Shown: positions 27,592 to 38,210, counted from the stretch's first letter. The stretch: 64,000 nt of DNA from Erythrobacter sp. (GCA_029937545.1 JAPYPR010000001.1:139730-203729), one strand, 5' to 3'. Notes: generated from the letters alone by a model not told the origin. Made by a program: numbers and translations.

Positions 27592-28406
27592 GAATTTCCC
27601 TCCTCATCGATCGGTTCGTGCAGAAAGCGCAGGATCGCTTCCTCCGTTTCATCGTGCCAAGCAAGGTCATGCCCGGCACCCGCAAATAACTCCAGCCGCG
27701 TGCGCGGATTTGCAGCGGCAAGCTGCTCTGCATGGGCATGCGCGATGAGGCTGTCGGCATCGCCGTGCAGGATCAAGATTCCGCTGCGAATGTCGGCGAG
27801 TCTGGCCGCGTTCTCGTATTTGTCCCGAAGCAACAAGCCGGTTGGCAGCCAGCGAAACTTCTCGCCGACCAACTCCGACAGGCTGGCAAAGGGCGAAATG
27901 AGGACGAGCGCACGGGGATTGGTTTCGCGGGCCATCTGGACCGCCACCCCCGAACCGATTGAATTCCCGACGATCACGATCTCGTTTTCGGCGATTCCCT
28001 TCGCAGACAGGTATCCCAGCGCAGCCCTGCCGTCACGATAGAGCCCCTCCTCGTTCGGGGTGCCGGGATTGCCGCGGTAGCCGCGATATTCCGCAGCGAG
28101 CACGCCGTATCCGGCACGCACCAACCGATCGGTTGCGACCACGCTCGATACCCAGTCGGTGCCATTGCCATGAAAATAAATAAGGGTCGGTTTTCCCGGC
28201 TTTGCGGCGCGATAGCCCGCCTCGAGGCTCAGCCCGTCTTCGGTGCGATAGCTGATTTGTTCGAACCCACCCGTAGTCGGACCGATCGCGCGTGGTGCGG
28301 GATAGAGAAGCCGACCCTGTTGGCTCCACAGGAGGATCAGGATCGCAACGTAGGCTGTAGCGAGAAAAAAGAGGATCCACACGATGACGCGGATCGGTCG
28401 GCTCAA
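27588..28406 (-). CDS. membrane-anchored alpha/beta hydrolase, BEM46/ABHD13-like
   Basis: A 272-residue serine hydrolase anchored by an N-terminal helix ([21 protein letters not shown]). Motifs include YFHGNGTDW (oxyanion), GNSIGSGVA (nucleophile Ser), LHGDADSLI (Asp) and GAGHDLAWH (His), a complete triad. This set is typical of BEM46/ABHD13 proteins, which act on lipids or thioesters. It overlaps dxs upstream and the hydratase gene downstream by 4 bp each, showing tight coupling. Confidence 0.9.
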   Translation of the reverse strand: MSRPIRVIVWILFFLATAYVAILILLWSQQGRLLYPAPRAIGPTTGGFEQISYRTEDGLSLEAGYRAAKPGKPTLIYFHGNGTDWVSSVVATDRLVRAGYGVLAAEYRGYRGNPGTPNEEGLYRDGRAALGYLSAKGIAENEIVIVGNSIGSGVAVQMARETNPRALVLISPFASLSELVGEKFRWLPTGLLLRDKYENAARLADIRSGILILHGDADSLIAHAHAEQLAAANPRTRLELFAGAGHDLAWHDETEEAILRFLHEPIDEEGNS

Positions 28407-30325
28407 GCCCGCGCCTCTTCCATGCCGGCCGAATTATGCCGCAGCGCGCTCAGCACCGTGTCGACGATATGCGGCGCATTCAGCCCCGCCTCGTCATACT
28501 GCTTCGCGGGATCGTCCTGGTCCTGGAATACATCGGGCAGGCGCATGGTGCGTACCTTCAGGCCTGCGTCAGTCAGCCCCTTGTCGCTCGCATAGGTCAG
28601 CACATGGGCGCCGAGGCCGCCGATGGCGCCTTCCTCGACCGTGACCACGACCTCGTGGCTGCGCATCAGCTTTTCGATCAGCGTGGTGTCGAGCGGCTTG
28701 GCGAAGCGCATATCGGCGACCGTGGTCGACAGGCCCCTGGCCTCGAGCTGGTCGGCGGCCTTCTTTGCCTCCTCCAGCCGGGCGCCGAGCGACAGGATCG
28801 CGACTTTACTGCCTTCGCGCACGATCCGGCCCTTGCCGATCTCGAGCTTCTCAAGCTTCTCCGGGATTTCCACGCCCGTGCCGCTGCCGCGCGGGTAACG
28901 GAAAGCGATCGGCCCGTCGTCATATTCGGCCGCAGTGTAGGTCATATGCGCCAGCTCCGCCTCGTCGGCAGCGGCCATCACGACCATGTTCGGCAGGGTG
29001 GCGAGATAGGTGATGTCGAAGCTGCCGGCGTGCGTGCAGCCGTCTGCCCCGACCAGCCCGGCGCGGTCGATGGCGAAGCGGACAGGCAGGTTCTGGATCG
29101 CCACATCGTGCACCACCTGGTCGTAGGCGCGCTGCAGGAAGGTCGAGTAGATCGCCGCGAAGGGCCGCATGCCTTCTGCCGCGAGGCCCGCCGCAAAGGT
29201 CACGCCGTGCTGTTCGGCGATACCGACGTCGAAGGCCTTGTCCGGATGCGCTTTCGCGAATTTGTCGACGCCGGTGCCGCTGGGCATGGCGGCAGTGATG
29301 GCGCAGATGCGCGGGTCCTTTTCGGCCAGCTTCGCCAGCGTTTCGCCGAAGACGTTCTGGTAGGCGGGCGGGCCGCCGGAGGATTTCTTCTGCTCGCCGG
29401 TAACGACATCGAACTTGGCGACGCCGTGATATTTGTCGGACGCATTCTCGGCCGGAGCATAGCCCTTGCCCTTGGTCGTCACGACATGGATGAGCACCGG
29501 GCCCTGCTCGCTGTCGCGGACGTTCTCCAGCACCGGGATGAGGTGGTCGAGATTGTGCCCGTCGATCGGGCCGACGTAATAGAAGCCCAGTTCCTCGAAC
29601 ATGGTCCCGCCGGTCACCATGCCGCGGGCGTATTCCTCCGCCTTTTCGAGCCCGCCCCATACGCGGCGACCCATCTTGCGGGCGATCTTGGAGGCCATGC
29701 TCCGCAAGCCGAGATATTCGCTGCTCGACACCATGCGCGCGAGATAGGCGGACAGGCCGCCCACCGGCGGGGCGATCGACATGTCGTTGTCGTTGAGGAT
29801 CACCACCAGGCGATTGCCCGCCTGTTCGGCATTGTTCATCGCTTCATAGGCCATGCCGGCGCTCATCGCGCCATCGCCGATCACCGCGATTCCGCGGCCC
29901 GGGCGGTTCTGCATCTTGTTGGCCATGGCGAAGCCCAGCGCCGCGCTGATCGAGGTGGAGCTGTGCGCCGCGCCGAAAGGATCGTATTCGCTCTCCGCGC
30001 GCTTGGTGAAGCCGCTGAGCCCCCCGCCCTGACGCAGCGTGCGAATGCGATCGCGCCGCCCGGTGAGGATCTTGTGCGGATAGCACTGGTGGCCGACATC
30101 CCACACCAGCTTGTCGGTCGGCGTGTCGAACACGTAATGGATCGCGGTGGTCAATTCGACCACGCCGAGACCCGATCCGAGATGCCCTCCGGTCGTGCCC
30201 ACGGCATCGATCATTTCGGCGCGCAATTCGTCCGAAAGCTGGCGCAATTGCTCTTTCTTGAGCTTGCGGAGATCGTCGGGAGTGTCGACCGTGTCGAGCA
30301 GCGGCGTCTTGGGACGGGTAGTCAT
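28403..30325 (-). CDS. dxs: 1-deoxy-D-xylulose-5-phosphate synthase
   Basis: A 640-residue thiamine-diphosphate enzyme that condenses pyruvate and glyceraldehyde-3-phosphate in the first step of the MEP isoprenoid pathway, also feeding thiamine and pyridoxal synthesis. Seen: [17 protein letters not shown] near residue 76, the ThDP motif [31 protein letters not shown], and the C-terminal transketolase domain ([14 protein letters not shown]). Full family length. It is the first gene of the operon with the hydrolase and hydratase. Confidence 0.97.
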   Translation of the reverse strand: MTTRPKTPLLDTVDTPDDLRKLKKEQLRQLSDELRAEMIDAVGTTGGHLGSGLGVVELTTAIHYVFDTPTDKLVWDVGHQCYPHKILTGRRDRIRTLRQGGGLSGFTKRAESEYDPFGAAHSSTSISAALGFAMANKMQNRPGRGIAVIGDGAMSAGMAYEAMNNAEQAGNRLVVILNDNDMSIAPPVGGLSAYLARMVSSSEYLGLRSMASKIARKMGRRVWGGLEKAEEYARGMVTGGTMFEELGFYYVGPIDGHNLDHLIPVLENVRDSEQGPVLIHVVTTKGKGYAPAENASDKYHGVAKFDVVTGEQKKSSGGPPAYQNVFGETLAKLAEKDPRICAITAAMPSGTGVDKFAKAHPDKAFDVGIAEQHGVTFAAGLAAEGMRPFAAIYSTFLQRAYDQVVHDVAIQNLPVRFAIDRAGLVGADGCTHAGSFDITYLATLPNMVVMAAADEAELAHMTYTAAEYDDGPIAFRYPRGSGTGVEIPEKLEKLEIGKGRIVREGSKVAILSLGARLEEAKKAADQLEARGLSTTVADMRFAKPLDTTLIEKLMRSHEVVVTVEEGAIGGLGAHVLTYASDKGLTDAGLKVRTMRLPDVFQDQDDPAKQYDEAGLNAPHIVDTVLSALRHNSAGMEEARA

Positions 30326-30401
30326 ACGAATGCCTTACACCCGCATATCCGACCTGTCGATGAACGGTTTGGCAGGCAAAAGAACCGCTTCGCCGCCGGT
30401 G

Positions 30402-30863
30402 TCAGGCCGCGCAATCGTCGCACAAGCCCCTGAGTTCGACCACGGGGCGCACGTCGGTGAAGCCTGCCGCCTTGCCCGCATCGCGCAGCGTGCCCGTCAC
30501 GCGTTCGTCGTCGAGATGGGTGGCCTTCCCGCAGTCGTCGCAAATCAGGAAGATGCAGTCGTGCCGGCAGCCGGGATGGGTGTTGACGAGATAGGCATTG
30601 GCGCTCTCGATCCGGTTGGCGAGGTTGTTGCGCACGAACAGGTCGAGGATGCGATAGACGCTGTTGGGCGCGACCCGTTTCCCGCGCGAGGCGGAGAGGT
30701 TGTCGGCGATGTCGTAGGCACTGGCGGGGCGGTCGTGCTTCGCCAGTTCCTCGAACACGGACTGGCGCATGCCGGTCCATTGCTCGCCATGCTCGGTCAG
30801 GGTGTGGCGCGCCGCATCGATCAGCGCGTCGCCTTCATGCTCTTTGTGGGAATGACCGCTCAT
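30402..30863 (-). CDS. Fur-family metalloregulator, probably Zur
   Basis: A 153-residue Fur-family repressor with N-terminal winged helix (PASAYDIADNL, NSVYRILDLFVRNNL) and a C-terminal dimerisation and metal-binding domain. Structural zinc cysteines are seen as ICDDCG and a terminal LCDDCAA, and His-rich segments (GHSHKEHEG, CRHDC) add further ligands. The pattern fits zinc-sensing Zur better than Fur, but that is inference. The start at 30863 was chosen as the first Met with a conserved-looking N-terminus. No zinc transporter gene is adjacent. Confidence 0.85.
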   Translation of the reverse strand: MSGHSHKEHEGDALIDAARHTLTEHGEQWTGMRQSVFEELAKHDRPASAYDIADNLSASRGKRVAPNSVYRILDLFVRNNLANRIESANAYLVNTHPGCRHDCIFLICDDCGKATHLDDERVTGTLRDAGKAAGFTDVRPVVELRGLCDDCAA

Positions 30864-30900
30864 GGGGCGAGAGGTAAGCCCGCCCGGCAAAGCTATCAAG

Positions 30901-31581
30901 TCAGTTCGGCTGGAACTTCGCGCTGTAGACGCCCGGATACATTGCCTTCAGCGCACGGACCTTGGGTGCATCCCAGCGCACGATATAGCCGTGGCGCGGG
31001 TTCTTCAGCATGAAATCCTGATGATAGGTTTCGGCGTCGTAGAAAGCCTGCGCCCGTTCGATTTTCGTGACGATCGGCTTGTCCCACAGCTTCGCCGCCT
31101 TGAGCTGGCCGAGATAGGCCTTGGCGACCGCATTCTGCTCCGCCGAGAGCGGGACGAGGGCGTTGCGATAGTGCGCGCCGGTGTCCGGACCCTGGCGGTT
31201 GAGCTGGGTTGGATCGGTTACCACCGAGAAGAAGATGCGCAGCAACTGGTCGTAACGAATCGCCTTGGGATCGTAGACGACCTTCACCGCTTCGGCATGG
31301 TCGGTCACGCCGCTGGAGACGCGCTTGTAATCGGCCTGGCGCGCGGTGCCGCCGTGATAGCCGGAGACGGCGCTTTTCACGCCCTTCACATGGCTGAACA
31401 CGCCTTCGACGCCCCAGAAGCAGCCACCGGCGAAGATGGCGGTCTTGAGGCCGCTGCCTTCCTTGGCGATACGCTTGGCCTGCGGAGCCTCCACCACCGT
31501 CTCGGCGGCATTGGCGGGTTGCATGCATGCGCTCGCGCCAAACGAAAGTGCAGCGGCCAGGAGAGTCGCGCGAAGTTTCAT
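30901..31581 (-). CDS. msrA: peptide-methionine (S)-S-oxide reductase, predicted lipoprotein
   Basis: A 226-residue MsrA reducing S-methionine sulfoxide in proteins. The catalytic motif GGCFWGVEGVF has Cys54. The N-terminus is a lipoprotein signal with lipobox ending at Cys19 (GASAC), which puts the enzyme in the envelope. It is the second gene of an operon: the stop of an upstream 43-aa membrane gene overlaps this start (ATGA). Together with the exported MsrB at 18308 it could form an envelope repair system without MsrPQ. Confidence 0.95.
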   Translation of the reverse strand: MKLRATLLAAALSFGASACMQPANAAETVVEAPQAKRIAKEGSGLKTAIFAGGCFWGVEGVFSHVKGVKSAVSGYHGGTARQADYKRVSSGVTDHAEAVKVVYDPKAIRYDQLLRIFFSVVTDPTQLNRQGPDTGAHYRNALVPLSAEQNAVAKAYLGQLKAAKLWDKPIVTKIERAQAFYDAETYHQDFMLKNPRHGYIVRWDAPKVRALKAMYPGVYSAKFQPN

Positions 31582-31712
31582 CAGAATATCGATGCCACGA
31601 GCTGTGGGACGGCGACAAGTATCTCGCCGCCACCGGCGATGACGATTGCAAGGGCCCCGGCAGCGAAACCGATGCCGAAGTTGCGATAGAGGTCTGGGGT
31701 GAAGAGTTGCAT
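31581..31712 (-). CDS. 43-residue membrane protein coupled to msrA
   Basis: A small gene reading MQLFTPDLYRNFGIGFAAGA and then a hydrophobic stretch to VPQLVASIF. Residues about 12-40 can form one membrane helix. The stop TGA shares bases with the msrA ATG (ATGA), so translation of msrA is probably coupled. No homolog is recognised. It could be a small envelope protein or just a coupling leader. Support comes from the start/stop architecture and hydrophobicity rather than from a known family. Confidence 0.6.
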   Translation of the reverse strand: MQLFTPDLYRNFGIGFAAGALAIVIAGGGEILVAVPQLVASIF

Positions 31713-31824
31713 GGTGGGTCTTTCGTCAGTCTTGCCCACATGGTTACACCTGCCGCAATTGCGACATGCTTAATGCGATGGTTGTGAACTATTCAGCCGA
31801 TCAGCCCCGAAGCTGAATGGGTCC

Positions 31825-33411
31825 TCAGTGGCGGAAGTGGCGCATCCCGGTGAACACCATCGCCAGCCCGCGTTCGTTGGCAGCGGCGATCACTTCGTCG
31901 TCGCGGATCGAGCCGCCCGGCTGGATGATTGCCGTCGCGCCCGCTTCGGCAGCAGTGAGCAAGCCGTCGGCGAAGGGGAAGAAGGCATCCGATGCCACTG
32001 CGCTACCCACCGCGCGGCTCTGCTCCCAACCGTATTTCTCGGCAGCTTCGGCGGCCTTGAGCGCGGCGATACGCGACGAATCGCGGCGGTTCATCTGGCC
32101 CGCTCCGATCCCGGCGGTGGCGCCATCCTTTGCGTAGACGATCGCGTTCGACTTCACGTGCCGCGCCACGGTCCAGGCGAAGAGGCAGTCCTTCAATTCC
32201 TGCTCGCTCGGTTCGCGTTCGGTCACGATTTTCAGCTCGGCTTCGGTGATTGCGCCATTGTCGCGCGTTTGCACCAGCAGCCCGCCGGTGATCGGCTTGA
32301 CGCTCAGCCCTCCGCGGCGCGGATCGGGCAGGTCGCCGGTGACCAGCAGGCGCAGGTTTTTCTTCCTGGAGAAAGCCTCGCGCGCCTCGTCGGTTACCGA
32401 GGGAGCAATGACGACTTCGGTGAAGATCTCGCAGATCGCCGCCGCCGTCTCGCCGTCGAGCTCGATATTGACGCAAACGATGCCGCCGAAAGCGGAGACG
32501 CTGTCGCATGCCAATGCCTCGTTCCAAGCGCCGAGAAGGGTCCTACCTTGCGCCACGCCGCAGGGGTTGGCGTGTTTGACGATGACCACTGCCGGATCGC
32601 CGCCCGTGAACTCGGCGCATAGCTCCAACGCGGCATCGGCATCGTTGTAATTGTTGTAGCTCAGGTCCTTGCCCTGCAGCTGCTCGGCCTGCGCGATGCC
32701 GCGCACATGCGGGCCGACCGGCGTGTAGAGCGCGGCCTTCTGATGCGGGTTCTCGCCATAGCGAAGCTCGACCGGCGCCTTACCGTTGACCGCTAGGAAA
32801 TCGGGGAAGGTCTGCTGCTGGTCCGCGAAAGCGAACCACTGGCTGATCATGCTGTCGTAGGCAGCCGTTGCAGCAAATGCCTTCGCCGCGCATTTGCGAC
32901 GGAAATCGAGGGTGGTCGCGCCGGTCGCATCCAGCTCGCCCAGCAGCGTATCGTAATCCGCCGGATCGGTGACGATGGTCACGAACTGGTGGTTCTTCGC
33001 GGCGCTGCGCACCATGCTCGGCCCGCCGATATCGATGTTCTCGATGATCTCGTCACGCTCCGCCCCTTTCGCCACGGTCGCTTCGAACGGGTAAAGATTG
33101 ACCACCACCAAATCGATGGCGCCGATGTCGTGCTCCTCCATCGCGGCAGCATGGTCCGGATTGTCGCGAACGCCGAGGAGGCCGCCATGGACCATCGGGT
33201 GCAGCGTCTTGACCCGCCCGTCCATCATTTCGGGAAAGCCGGTGAGGTCCGAGACGTCCTTTACCTCGAGCTCCGCTTCGCGCAGCGTCCGCGCCGTGCC
33301 GCCGGTGGAGACCAGTTCCACGTCCTTGGCGGCCAGCGCCTGGCAGAGCTCCACCAAACCACTCTTGTCGGACACCGAGAGCAGTGCCCGCTTGATTGCC
33401 ACATCCGCCAT
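31825..33411 (-). CDS. purH: bifunctional AICAR transformylase/IMP cyclohydrolase
   Basis: A 528-residue enzyme catalysing the final two steps of de novo IMP synthesis. The N-terminal MGS-like cyclohydrolase domain shows [15 protein letters not shown] and [13 protein letters not shown]. The C-terminal transformylase domain shows [10 protein letters not shown] with the catalytic lysine and histidine, and ends [19 protein letters not shown]. It is the last gene of an rpe - heparinase-like - purH run, 4 bp after the heparinase-like stop. No riboswitch-like leader is seen. Confidence 0.97.
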   Translation of the reverse strand: MADVAIKRALLSVSDKSGLVELCQALAAKDVELVSTGGTARTLREAELEVKDVSDLTGFPEMMDGRVKTLHPMVHGGLLGVRDNPDHAAAMEEHDIGAIDLVVVNLYPFEATVAKGAERDEIIENIDIGGPSMVRSAAKNHQFVTIVTDPADYDTLLGELDATGATTLDFRRKCAAKAFAATAAYDSMISQWFAFADQQQTFPDFLAVNGKAPVELRYGENPHQKAALYTPVGPHVRGIAQAEQLQGKDLSYNNYNDADAALELCAEFTGGDPAVVIVKHANPCGVAQGRTLLGAWNEALACDSVSAFGGIVCVNIELDGETAAAICEIFTEVVIAPSVTDEAREAFSRKKNLRLLVTGDLPDPRRGGLSVKPITGGLLVQTRDNGAITEAELKIVTEREPSEQELKDCLFAWTVARHVKSNAIVYAKDGATAGIGAGQMNRRDSSRIAALKAAEAAEKYGWEQSRAVGSAVASDAFFPFADGLLTAAEAGATAIIQPGGSIRDDEVIAAANERGLAMVFTGMRHFRH

Positions 33412-33415
33412 TGAA

Positions 33416-35278
33416 TTACCCCATGCGTTTGAGCAGCCAGGGGAAGCGCCCCCCGCTGCGCGGCGTCAGTCCTTCGACGACCAGCTGTTTCGTCGCCCGC
33501 GGGCGGCCGTGGCCATCGACCCACAGGCTGTCTTCAAGCGCCATTTTCACCTCGCCGCTATCGCCGCCGAGCCGGAATTGCCAGTAGCTTCCGTCCGGCA
33601 GGGCGAGGCCCGCCCCGCGATTGTCTTCGGACACGCCGGCTTCGATCCCGTAACCGAGATGGAAGCGGATCGCGAAGGCGATCTTGCCGCGCTTGCCCTC
33701 TTTGCCCGACGGTTCGAGCAGGTCTTCGCCGCGCAATTCCTCGCCATCCGCGGAGAGCAGCAGGATGCGCCGGTGGAGCAGGCCGTGGCGCGCGGCATAG
33801 CCGTTATGCGCCGCCTCCAGCCGGGTGGCATCGCGCCCGCGCTGCTTTATCACGGTGCGGGCGATATCGACTTCTTCGACACCCTTGCCGATCTGGCCCT
33901 TGATCAGCACGGCGGTGGAATTGGCATCGTCGAGCACCAGCGTCGAATGCGCTGCCGTGCCGCGCAGGCCCTGCTCGATGCGGATCGGCACCTGACCGCC
34001 TGCGAGCTCCGCACCGCCGCAATTGACGATGATGCGCTGCTGCTTCGCGGAGAATTCGAACGCCAGCGTGGAGGCACAGCCGTGACGGGCGTGGCGCGGG
34101 CGTGGCGGCGGCGCGGCGTCGAGCACCAGCACGCTCTTGCCGGCATCGACCCGCTGGTAACCCCAATGGCGCGTATCCTTGGCCGGGCGGGCGCGCACAC
34201 CGGTCGCCTCGATCAGCGCATCCAGCCGGGCGGCGGAGGTCTTGCCCGCACCCTGCCAGCTGCCGAGCGCCCGGTCGCCCATGCGCAGCGTGAGCAGCGG
34301 CGGGACCAGCAGCGCGATCATGGTCTCCAGCGCGGTGGGGGGATCGCGATCGACGGCGTCGTAGCAGGCCCTGAGATCGACCAGCAGGGCAACCGCTTCC
34401 ATCTGCGCCAGCGGGCTGCGCGACAAGAGTCCGCCATCATCGCTCACCAGTTCGCCGAGCGCGCGAAGCAGTCCCGCTTCGCTGTAGAGGCGACGCGGGC
34501 GGCCATCGGGCAGCAGCAGTCCGGCTGCGGTAATCGCGCACCAGCCTGCGACCTGGCCCAACCGGTCATCGGCGCTCGTGACATTGCGATCGAGCCAGCG
34601 CGCGGTCGTCTCCATCTGCTCCAGCATCCGGGCCCGCGTTGCGGGGTCGCCCGACAGGATCAGCGGCGCATGGACGAACCAGCCGAGCAGGCGCAGGCCT
34701 GCATTCTCGACGGTCCAGGCCGCGCCTTTTCCCGGTGCCGGATTGGCCTTGAGCCATTTGCGCAAGGTCCGCTCGGCAATCGGCGCGCATTCCTCGCGCG
34801 GTGCGCAGGCCGACAGGTCGCGCAACCAGGTGAAGCCATGCACCACGCGCAGGAACGGCGGGGTCAGCGGCGCAGAACTGGCGAAATCGACCTTGTCGAT
34901 CGGTGCCTTGAGCCCGTGGACGTGCAATTGCCCGGCCCGCAGCGCCATGCCGACGGCCCGGTCGCCCTCCAGCGGCGACATGACCGTGCCGAGCATCCGC
35001 GGTGCGGCGGGCTTGCGCAGGGGCGCCGCCAACAGGGTGCCGGGCACGCCCAGCCGGTACGCCCAGCGGAGCGCGGTATCCACCGGCCCCGCTTGGGGAG
35101 GCTTGAAGTCCGAGAGGGCAAGCGCGCGTCCCGGCTCCTGCGGAACCTCGCCCGCCGCCGCAGTCTCGCCATCGGTGACCAATGGCTCCTCCGCATCGCC
35201 CAGCGGCAGGGCGAGCGCGTCGGCGGTGTCGACCGTGCGGTCGTCCTCGCGCAGCAGCGTGTGAACGCCTTCGGTCAC
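33416..35278 (-). CDS. heparinase II/III family protein
   Basis: A 620-residue protein starting with GTG at 35278, overlapping the rpe stop (GTGA). The N-terminal ~380 residues are helical (an alginate-lyase-like toroid), and the C-terminal ~230 residues form the heparinase II/III-like beta-sandwich ([56 protein letters not shown]). It has no signal peptide. In Alphaproteobacteria this gene is regularly found between rpe and purH, so a housekeeping envelope polysaccharide role is likely, but no substrate is known. Confidence 0.88.
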   Translation of the reverse strand: MTEGVHTLLREDDRTVDTADALALPLGDAEEPLVTDGETAAAGEVPQEPGRALALSDFKPPQAGPVDTALRWAYRLGVPGTLLAAPLRKPAAPRMLGTVMSPLEGDRAVGMALRAGQLHVHGLKAPIDKVDFASSAPLTPPFLRVVHGFTWLRDLSACAPREECAPIAERTLRKWLKANPAPGKGAAWTVENAGLRLLGWFVHAPLILSGDPATRARMLEQMETTARWLDRNVTSADDRLGQVAGWCAITAAGLLLPDGRPRRLYSEAGLLRALGELVSDDGGLLSRSPLAQMEAVALLVDLRACYDAVDRDPPTALETMIALLVPPLLTLRMGDRALGSWQGAGKTSAARLDALIEATGVRARPAKDTRHWGYQRVDAGKSVLVLDAAPPPRPRHARHGCASTLAFEFSAKQQRIIVNCGGAELAGGQVPIRIEQGLRGTAAHSTLVLDDANSTAVLIKGQIGKGVEEVDIARTVIKQRGRDATRLEAAHNGYAARHGLLHRRILLLSADGEELRGEDLLEPSGKEGKRGKIAFAIRFHLGYGIEAGVSEDNRGAGLALPDGSYWQFRLGGDSGEVKMALEDSLWVDGHGRPRATKQLVVEGLTPRSGGRFPWLLKRMG

Positions 35279-35937
35279 TGCCCGCCCTTCAGTGCGGCGA
35301 TATTTGCGGCATATTGCCCAGCCCCGCCCTTGAAGGTGGCCGAACCGGCGACGAGCACATCCGCGCCCGCATCGACGCACAGCCGCGCGGTTTCCTCGTT
35401 CACGCCGCCGTCGACTTCGAGATGGATGTCCCGCCCCGTCTTCTCGATCATTGTGCGGATCGCCTCCACCTTGCGCAGCTGCGAATGGATGAAGCTTTGC
35501 CCGCCGAACCCGGGATTGACGCTCATCACCAGCACGAGGTCGACCTCGTCGATGAGATAGTCGAGCATCTTGGCAGGGGTGCCCGGATTGAGCACCACGC
35601 CGGCCTTCTTGCCGAGCCCGCGAATCGCCTGCAGCGTACGGTGGATATGCGGCCCCGCCTCGGGATGGACGGTGATGATGTCCGCCCCCGCTTCGGCGAA
35701 AGCTTCGAGATAGGGATCGATCGGCGCGATCATCAGATGCACGTCGAACGGCTTGTCGGTATGCGGACGCAGCGCCTTCACCACCGCCGGGCCGATGGTA
35801 ATATTCGGCACGTAATGCCCGTCCATCACATCGACATGGATCCAGTCCGCCCCTGCCTCGTCGATGGCGCGCACTTCTTCGCCAAGCCGCGCGAAATCGG
35901 CCGAGAGGATCGAGGGGGAAATCAGCGGAGTGGTCAT
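35275..35937 (-). CDS. rpe: ribulose-phosphate 3-epimerase
   Basis: A 220-residue TIM-barrel enzyme interconverting ribulose-5-phosphate and xylulose-5-phosphate. Seen: [54 protein letters not shown] and [11 protein letters not shown], giving the two metal-binding histidines and both catalytic aspartates. Full length. First gene of a run with the heparinase-like gene and purH. Confidence 0.97.
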   Translation of the reverse strand: MTTPLISPSILSADFARLGEEVRAIDEAGADWIHVDVMDGHYVPNITIGPAVVKALRPHTDKPFDVHLMIAPIDPYLEAFAEAGADIITVHPEAGPHIHRTLQAIRGLGKKAGVVLNPGTPAKMLDYLIDEVDLVLVMSVNPGFGGQSFIHSQLRKVEAIRTMIEKTGRDIHLEVDGGVNEETARLCVDAGADVLVAGSATFKGGAGQYAANIAALKGGQ

Positions 35938-36055
35938 GCGGGCGCGGGCCTTGGTCGCGTGTGAGCCTCGGCCAGCCCTACGCGCGCGAAACGGCGGTTA
36001 ACAAGCGAGCCACCATGCCTTTTCCACATCGCGCGCTGCGCCTAGGGTCGGTTCC

Positions 36056-36691
36056 ATGACCACGCCGCGCAAGATCACCGCCAATTTCGAACGGATGCGC
36101 TCTGCCGAATATGCCTATATCCGTGGCACGACCCTTGCCCGGGCCATCCTGCAGCTGGCTGCGGCGTGCGTACTGGCTTTGCTGATCTGGTTGGCAGTTG
36201 CCCGCTGGGACGTGTCGACAGCAATCCTTCTCGCCTTCGTGGCCCTGGCCGTCCGCGCGGTCCCGCTGGTGGAGGCATTGCAAATTTCGGCGCAAGGCTG
36301 GAATCAGGCCGCGCCTGCCCTTACCGACGCCCGCAAGCTTATCGCCCGGGGCCGAAGCGCAGGCCGAGACGCCTCCAAACGGGAATGCTCCGCGTCTTTG
36401 TGGCTCCATCGCGCTGGAGCACGCAAGCTTCGCCCATGATCGCGAACGGCGTTGTCGGGCGGAGAACGCCAGCGGATCGCCCTCGCCCGGGCGCTGCTGC
36501 GTGAGCCCGACCTGCTCATCCTCGACGAGGCGACCAGCGCAGTCGACCAGGCCAGCGAAGAAAAGATCGCGCAAGCGGTGGCGGGTCTCGCGGGCAAATG
36601 CACGGTGCTCGTCATCGGCCATCGCGGACGGCTGGCCGAGATAGCGTCGCTCAAGTTCGCGCTCGAAAACGGGCGCCTCAAGCCTTCCTGA
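36056..36691 (+). pseudogene. decayed ABC exporter with frameshift and internal deletions
   Basis: A remnant of a fused membrane/ATPase ABC exporter. 36056-36350 encodes the end of a membrane domain (AEYAYIRGTTLARA, two helices, then VRAVPLVEALQISAQGWNQA). The linker then shifts frame near 36350: the continuation AETPPNGNAPRLCGSIALEH is in another frame. Near 36441-36452 the sequence jumps straight to the ABC signature and Walker B (LSGGERQRIALARALLREP, LLILDEATSAVD), so Walker A and the Q-loop are gone. The first ~250 residues of the membrane domain are also missing. It cannot make a working transporter. Confidence 0.82.
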
Positions 36692-36822
36692 ACACCGGGC
36701 CCTTGAAAAGTTCAGCCGCAATTCAGAGCTCGCGGCTTAGAAACCGAGACATATCGAAGGTGCGCGGATTGCGCACCCGCTCCGCCCGCGACCGGGCGCG
36801 AAAGACGACAACAGGGATTGTT

Positions 36823-37323
36823 ATGACACGCAGCTTTAAGACCCTCACCGGCCTTGCCGCCACCGCTGCCCTTGCCGCTGGCGCATTCTCCGCGCCTGCT
36901 GCCGCACAATATCGCCAGAAGATTACCGAGAACCCGGCAAAATGCGCCGCTGGCGCAGGTCCCGCAGTGCGCGTGACCATCACGGGAATCAAGGAATCGA
37001 GCGGTACGATCCGCGTGCAAAGCTATCGCGGCACGAAGGAAGACTGGCTCGAGAAGGGCCGCTGGATCAACCGCATGGAAGCGCCTGCACGGGCCGGCAC
37101 GATGACCTTCTGCATGCCTGTGCCGCGGCCCGGCACCTATGGCATCGCCGTGCGCCACGACATCAATGGCAATGGCGAGACCGACATTTTCTCCGACGGC
37201 GGGGCGATGTCGAACAACCCCAGCATCAATATATTCAACCTCGGCAAGCCGAGTTACAAGAAGACCGCCTTTACCGTTGGATCGGGCGTCGAATCGATCA
37301 CCATCCGGATGCGCTATCGCTGA
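36823..37323 (+). CDS. exported DUF2141 protein
   Basis: A 166-residue secreted or periplasmic protein with signal peptide (GLAATAALAAGAFSAPAAAQ) and a DUF2141 domain: VRVTITGIKESSGTIRVQSY, PGTYGIAVRHDINGNGETD and a terminal SITIRMRYR. The family is an immunoglobulin-like beta fold of unknown role. The start at 36823 was chosen because it begins the signal peptide. A second DUF2141 gene lies at 41462. It is convergent with, and overlaps by 10 bp, the Tam41-like gene. Confidence 0.88.
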   Translation: MTRSFKTLTGLAATAALAAGAFSAPAAAQYRQKITENPAKCAAGAGPAVRVTITGIKESSGTIRVQSYRGTKEDWLEKGRWINRMEAPARAGTMTFCMPVPRPGTYGIAVRHDINGNGETDIFSDGGAMSNNPSINIFNLGKPSYKKTAFTVGSGVESITIRMRYR

Positions 37324-38210
37324 GCACGGCGCTTGCGCCAGAGCTCGATCAACGCTCCCGGGGCCGCGAGCAGGGGATGCTTTTCGCGGAACGGCGTGAC
37401 CTCGAGCGCGATGCCGGTGTGCCGGTTCAGCTTCCAGGCGGCATAGTCAGCCGCGCCATCGAAGGTCGTGGTCGCCTTGGTCAGCCGCAGCAGGTTGAGC
37501 GCCTTGCCAGCACGCGCGCGGGTTTGCCACCAGCGCAGGATAGCGGCTTTCCTCTGGTCGGTCAGGTGCGGTGAAAAGCGGCCGCCTGCCTGCGTGAATT
37601 CGATCCCTTGGGCGTTCCATGCCAGCGGCAACAGTCCCTCGAAATGCGCCTGGTTGACCGACAGGATCGAGTCCTCTCGCCCCGGCTTCTCCACGCGGAA
37701 CTCGGCGCGATAGGTCGCCTGGAACAGCGCCCGCCAGAAATCTCCCGCCGTTCCGCTCTCAGGACCGAGCGCAGCAGCCAGCCGAGCCGCGGTCTGCGCC
37801 GCTTGGGATACCGATTTTGCAATCGCCTTGCGCTGATCGTCGTCGCGCGCCCAGATCAAAGCGCTTGGCTGGACGAAGCGCGCCCAGATCGTCGTGTCGC
37901 GCGATTGTCCGCGCGCCGCCTTGGCAAACTGCTCGAGCGATAGGGTGGCGATTTTGGCCCGCAGGATTTCGCCGTGATAGTCCCACTCGCGATAGCTCAC
38001 GCGTGGCCAGATCCTCTCGCGCTGCGGCCCGGCCAGCAGAACATAGAAATCGAGCACGCCCTCCAGCGACCCTGTCCTGAGGTTCGAGCCATAGAAGAGT
38101 ACGCCGAGCGCATCCGCCTCTTCGCCAAGCATCCTCGCATAGGCGGCCATTTCCGCGCGCACATCGCGCGCAAGGCTTTCGCACACCCGCTCAGCCAGCG
38201 TATCGGTCAC
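37314..38210 (-). CDS. Tam41-like nucleotidyltransferase, putative phosphatidate cytidylyltransferase
   Basis: A 298-residue protein starting with GTG at 38210, overlapping the lipid-kinase stop (GTGA). Residues 35-58 read LGVLFYGSNLRTG followed by LEGVLDFYVLL: a nucleotidyltransferase GS motif (41-42) with Asp54 about 12 residues on, as in mitochondrial Tam41. Further along, YRAEFRVEK (167-175) followed by an asparagine-containing VNQAHFEGLLPL matches the order of Tam41 landmarks. Tam41 makes CDP-diacylglycerol from phosphatidate and CTP; coupling to a diacylglycerol-kinase-type gene fits that pathway. The assignment is by eye and remains putative. No membrane helix is seen. Confidence 0.55.
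   Translation of the reverse strand: MTDTLAERVCESLARDVRAEMAAYARMLGEEADALGVLFYGSNLRTGSLEGVLDFYVLLAGPQRERIWPRVSYREWDYHGEILRAKIATLSLEQFAKAARGQSRDTTIWARFVQPSALIWARDDDQRKAIAKSVSQAAQTAARLAAALGPESGTAGDFWRALFQATYRAEFRVEKPGREDSILSVNQAHFEGLLPLAWNAQGIEFTQAGGRFSPHLTDQRKAAILRWWQTRARAGKALNLLRLTKATTTFDGAADYAAWKLNRHTGIALEVTPFREKHPLLAAPGALIELWRKRRAQR

Noticed and set aside
28436-30433. Open reading frame of 665 codons opposite dxs
   Set aside because: dxs on the minus strand is complete and conserved; the opposite frame has no domain and a biased composition.
31713-31824. Riboswitch or leader RNA near purH and msrA
   Set aside because: This interval is downstream of purH and upstream of the small msrA-linked gene; no conserved riboswitch core or strong structure was seen.
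33098-35560. Open reading frame of 820 codons on the plus strand opposite the heparinase-like gene and rpe
   Set aside because: It is a GC-driven shadow; the minus-strand genes are well supported by family motifs and by their GTGA overlap.
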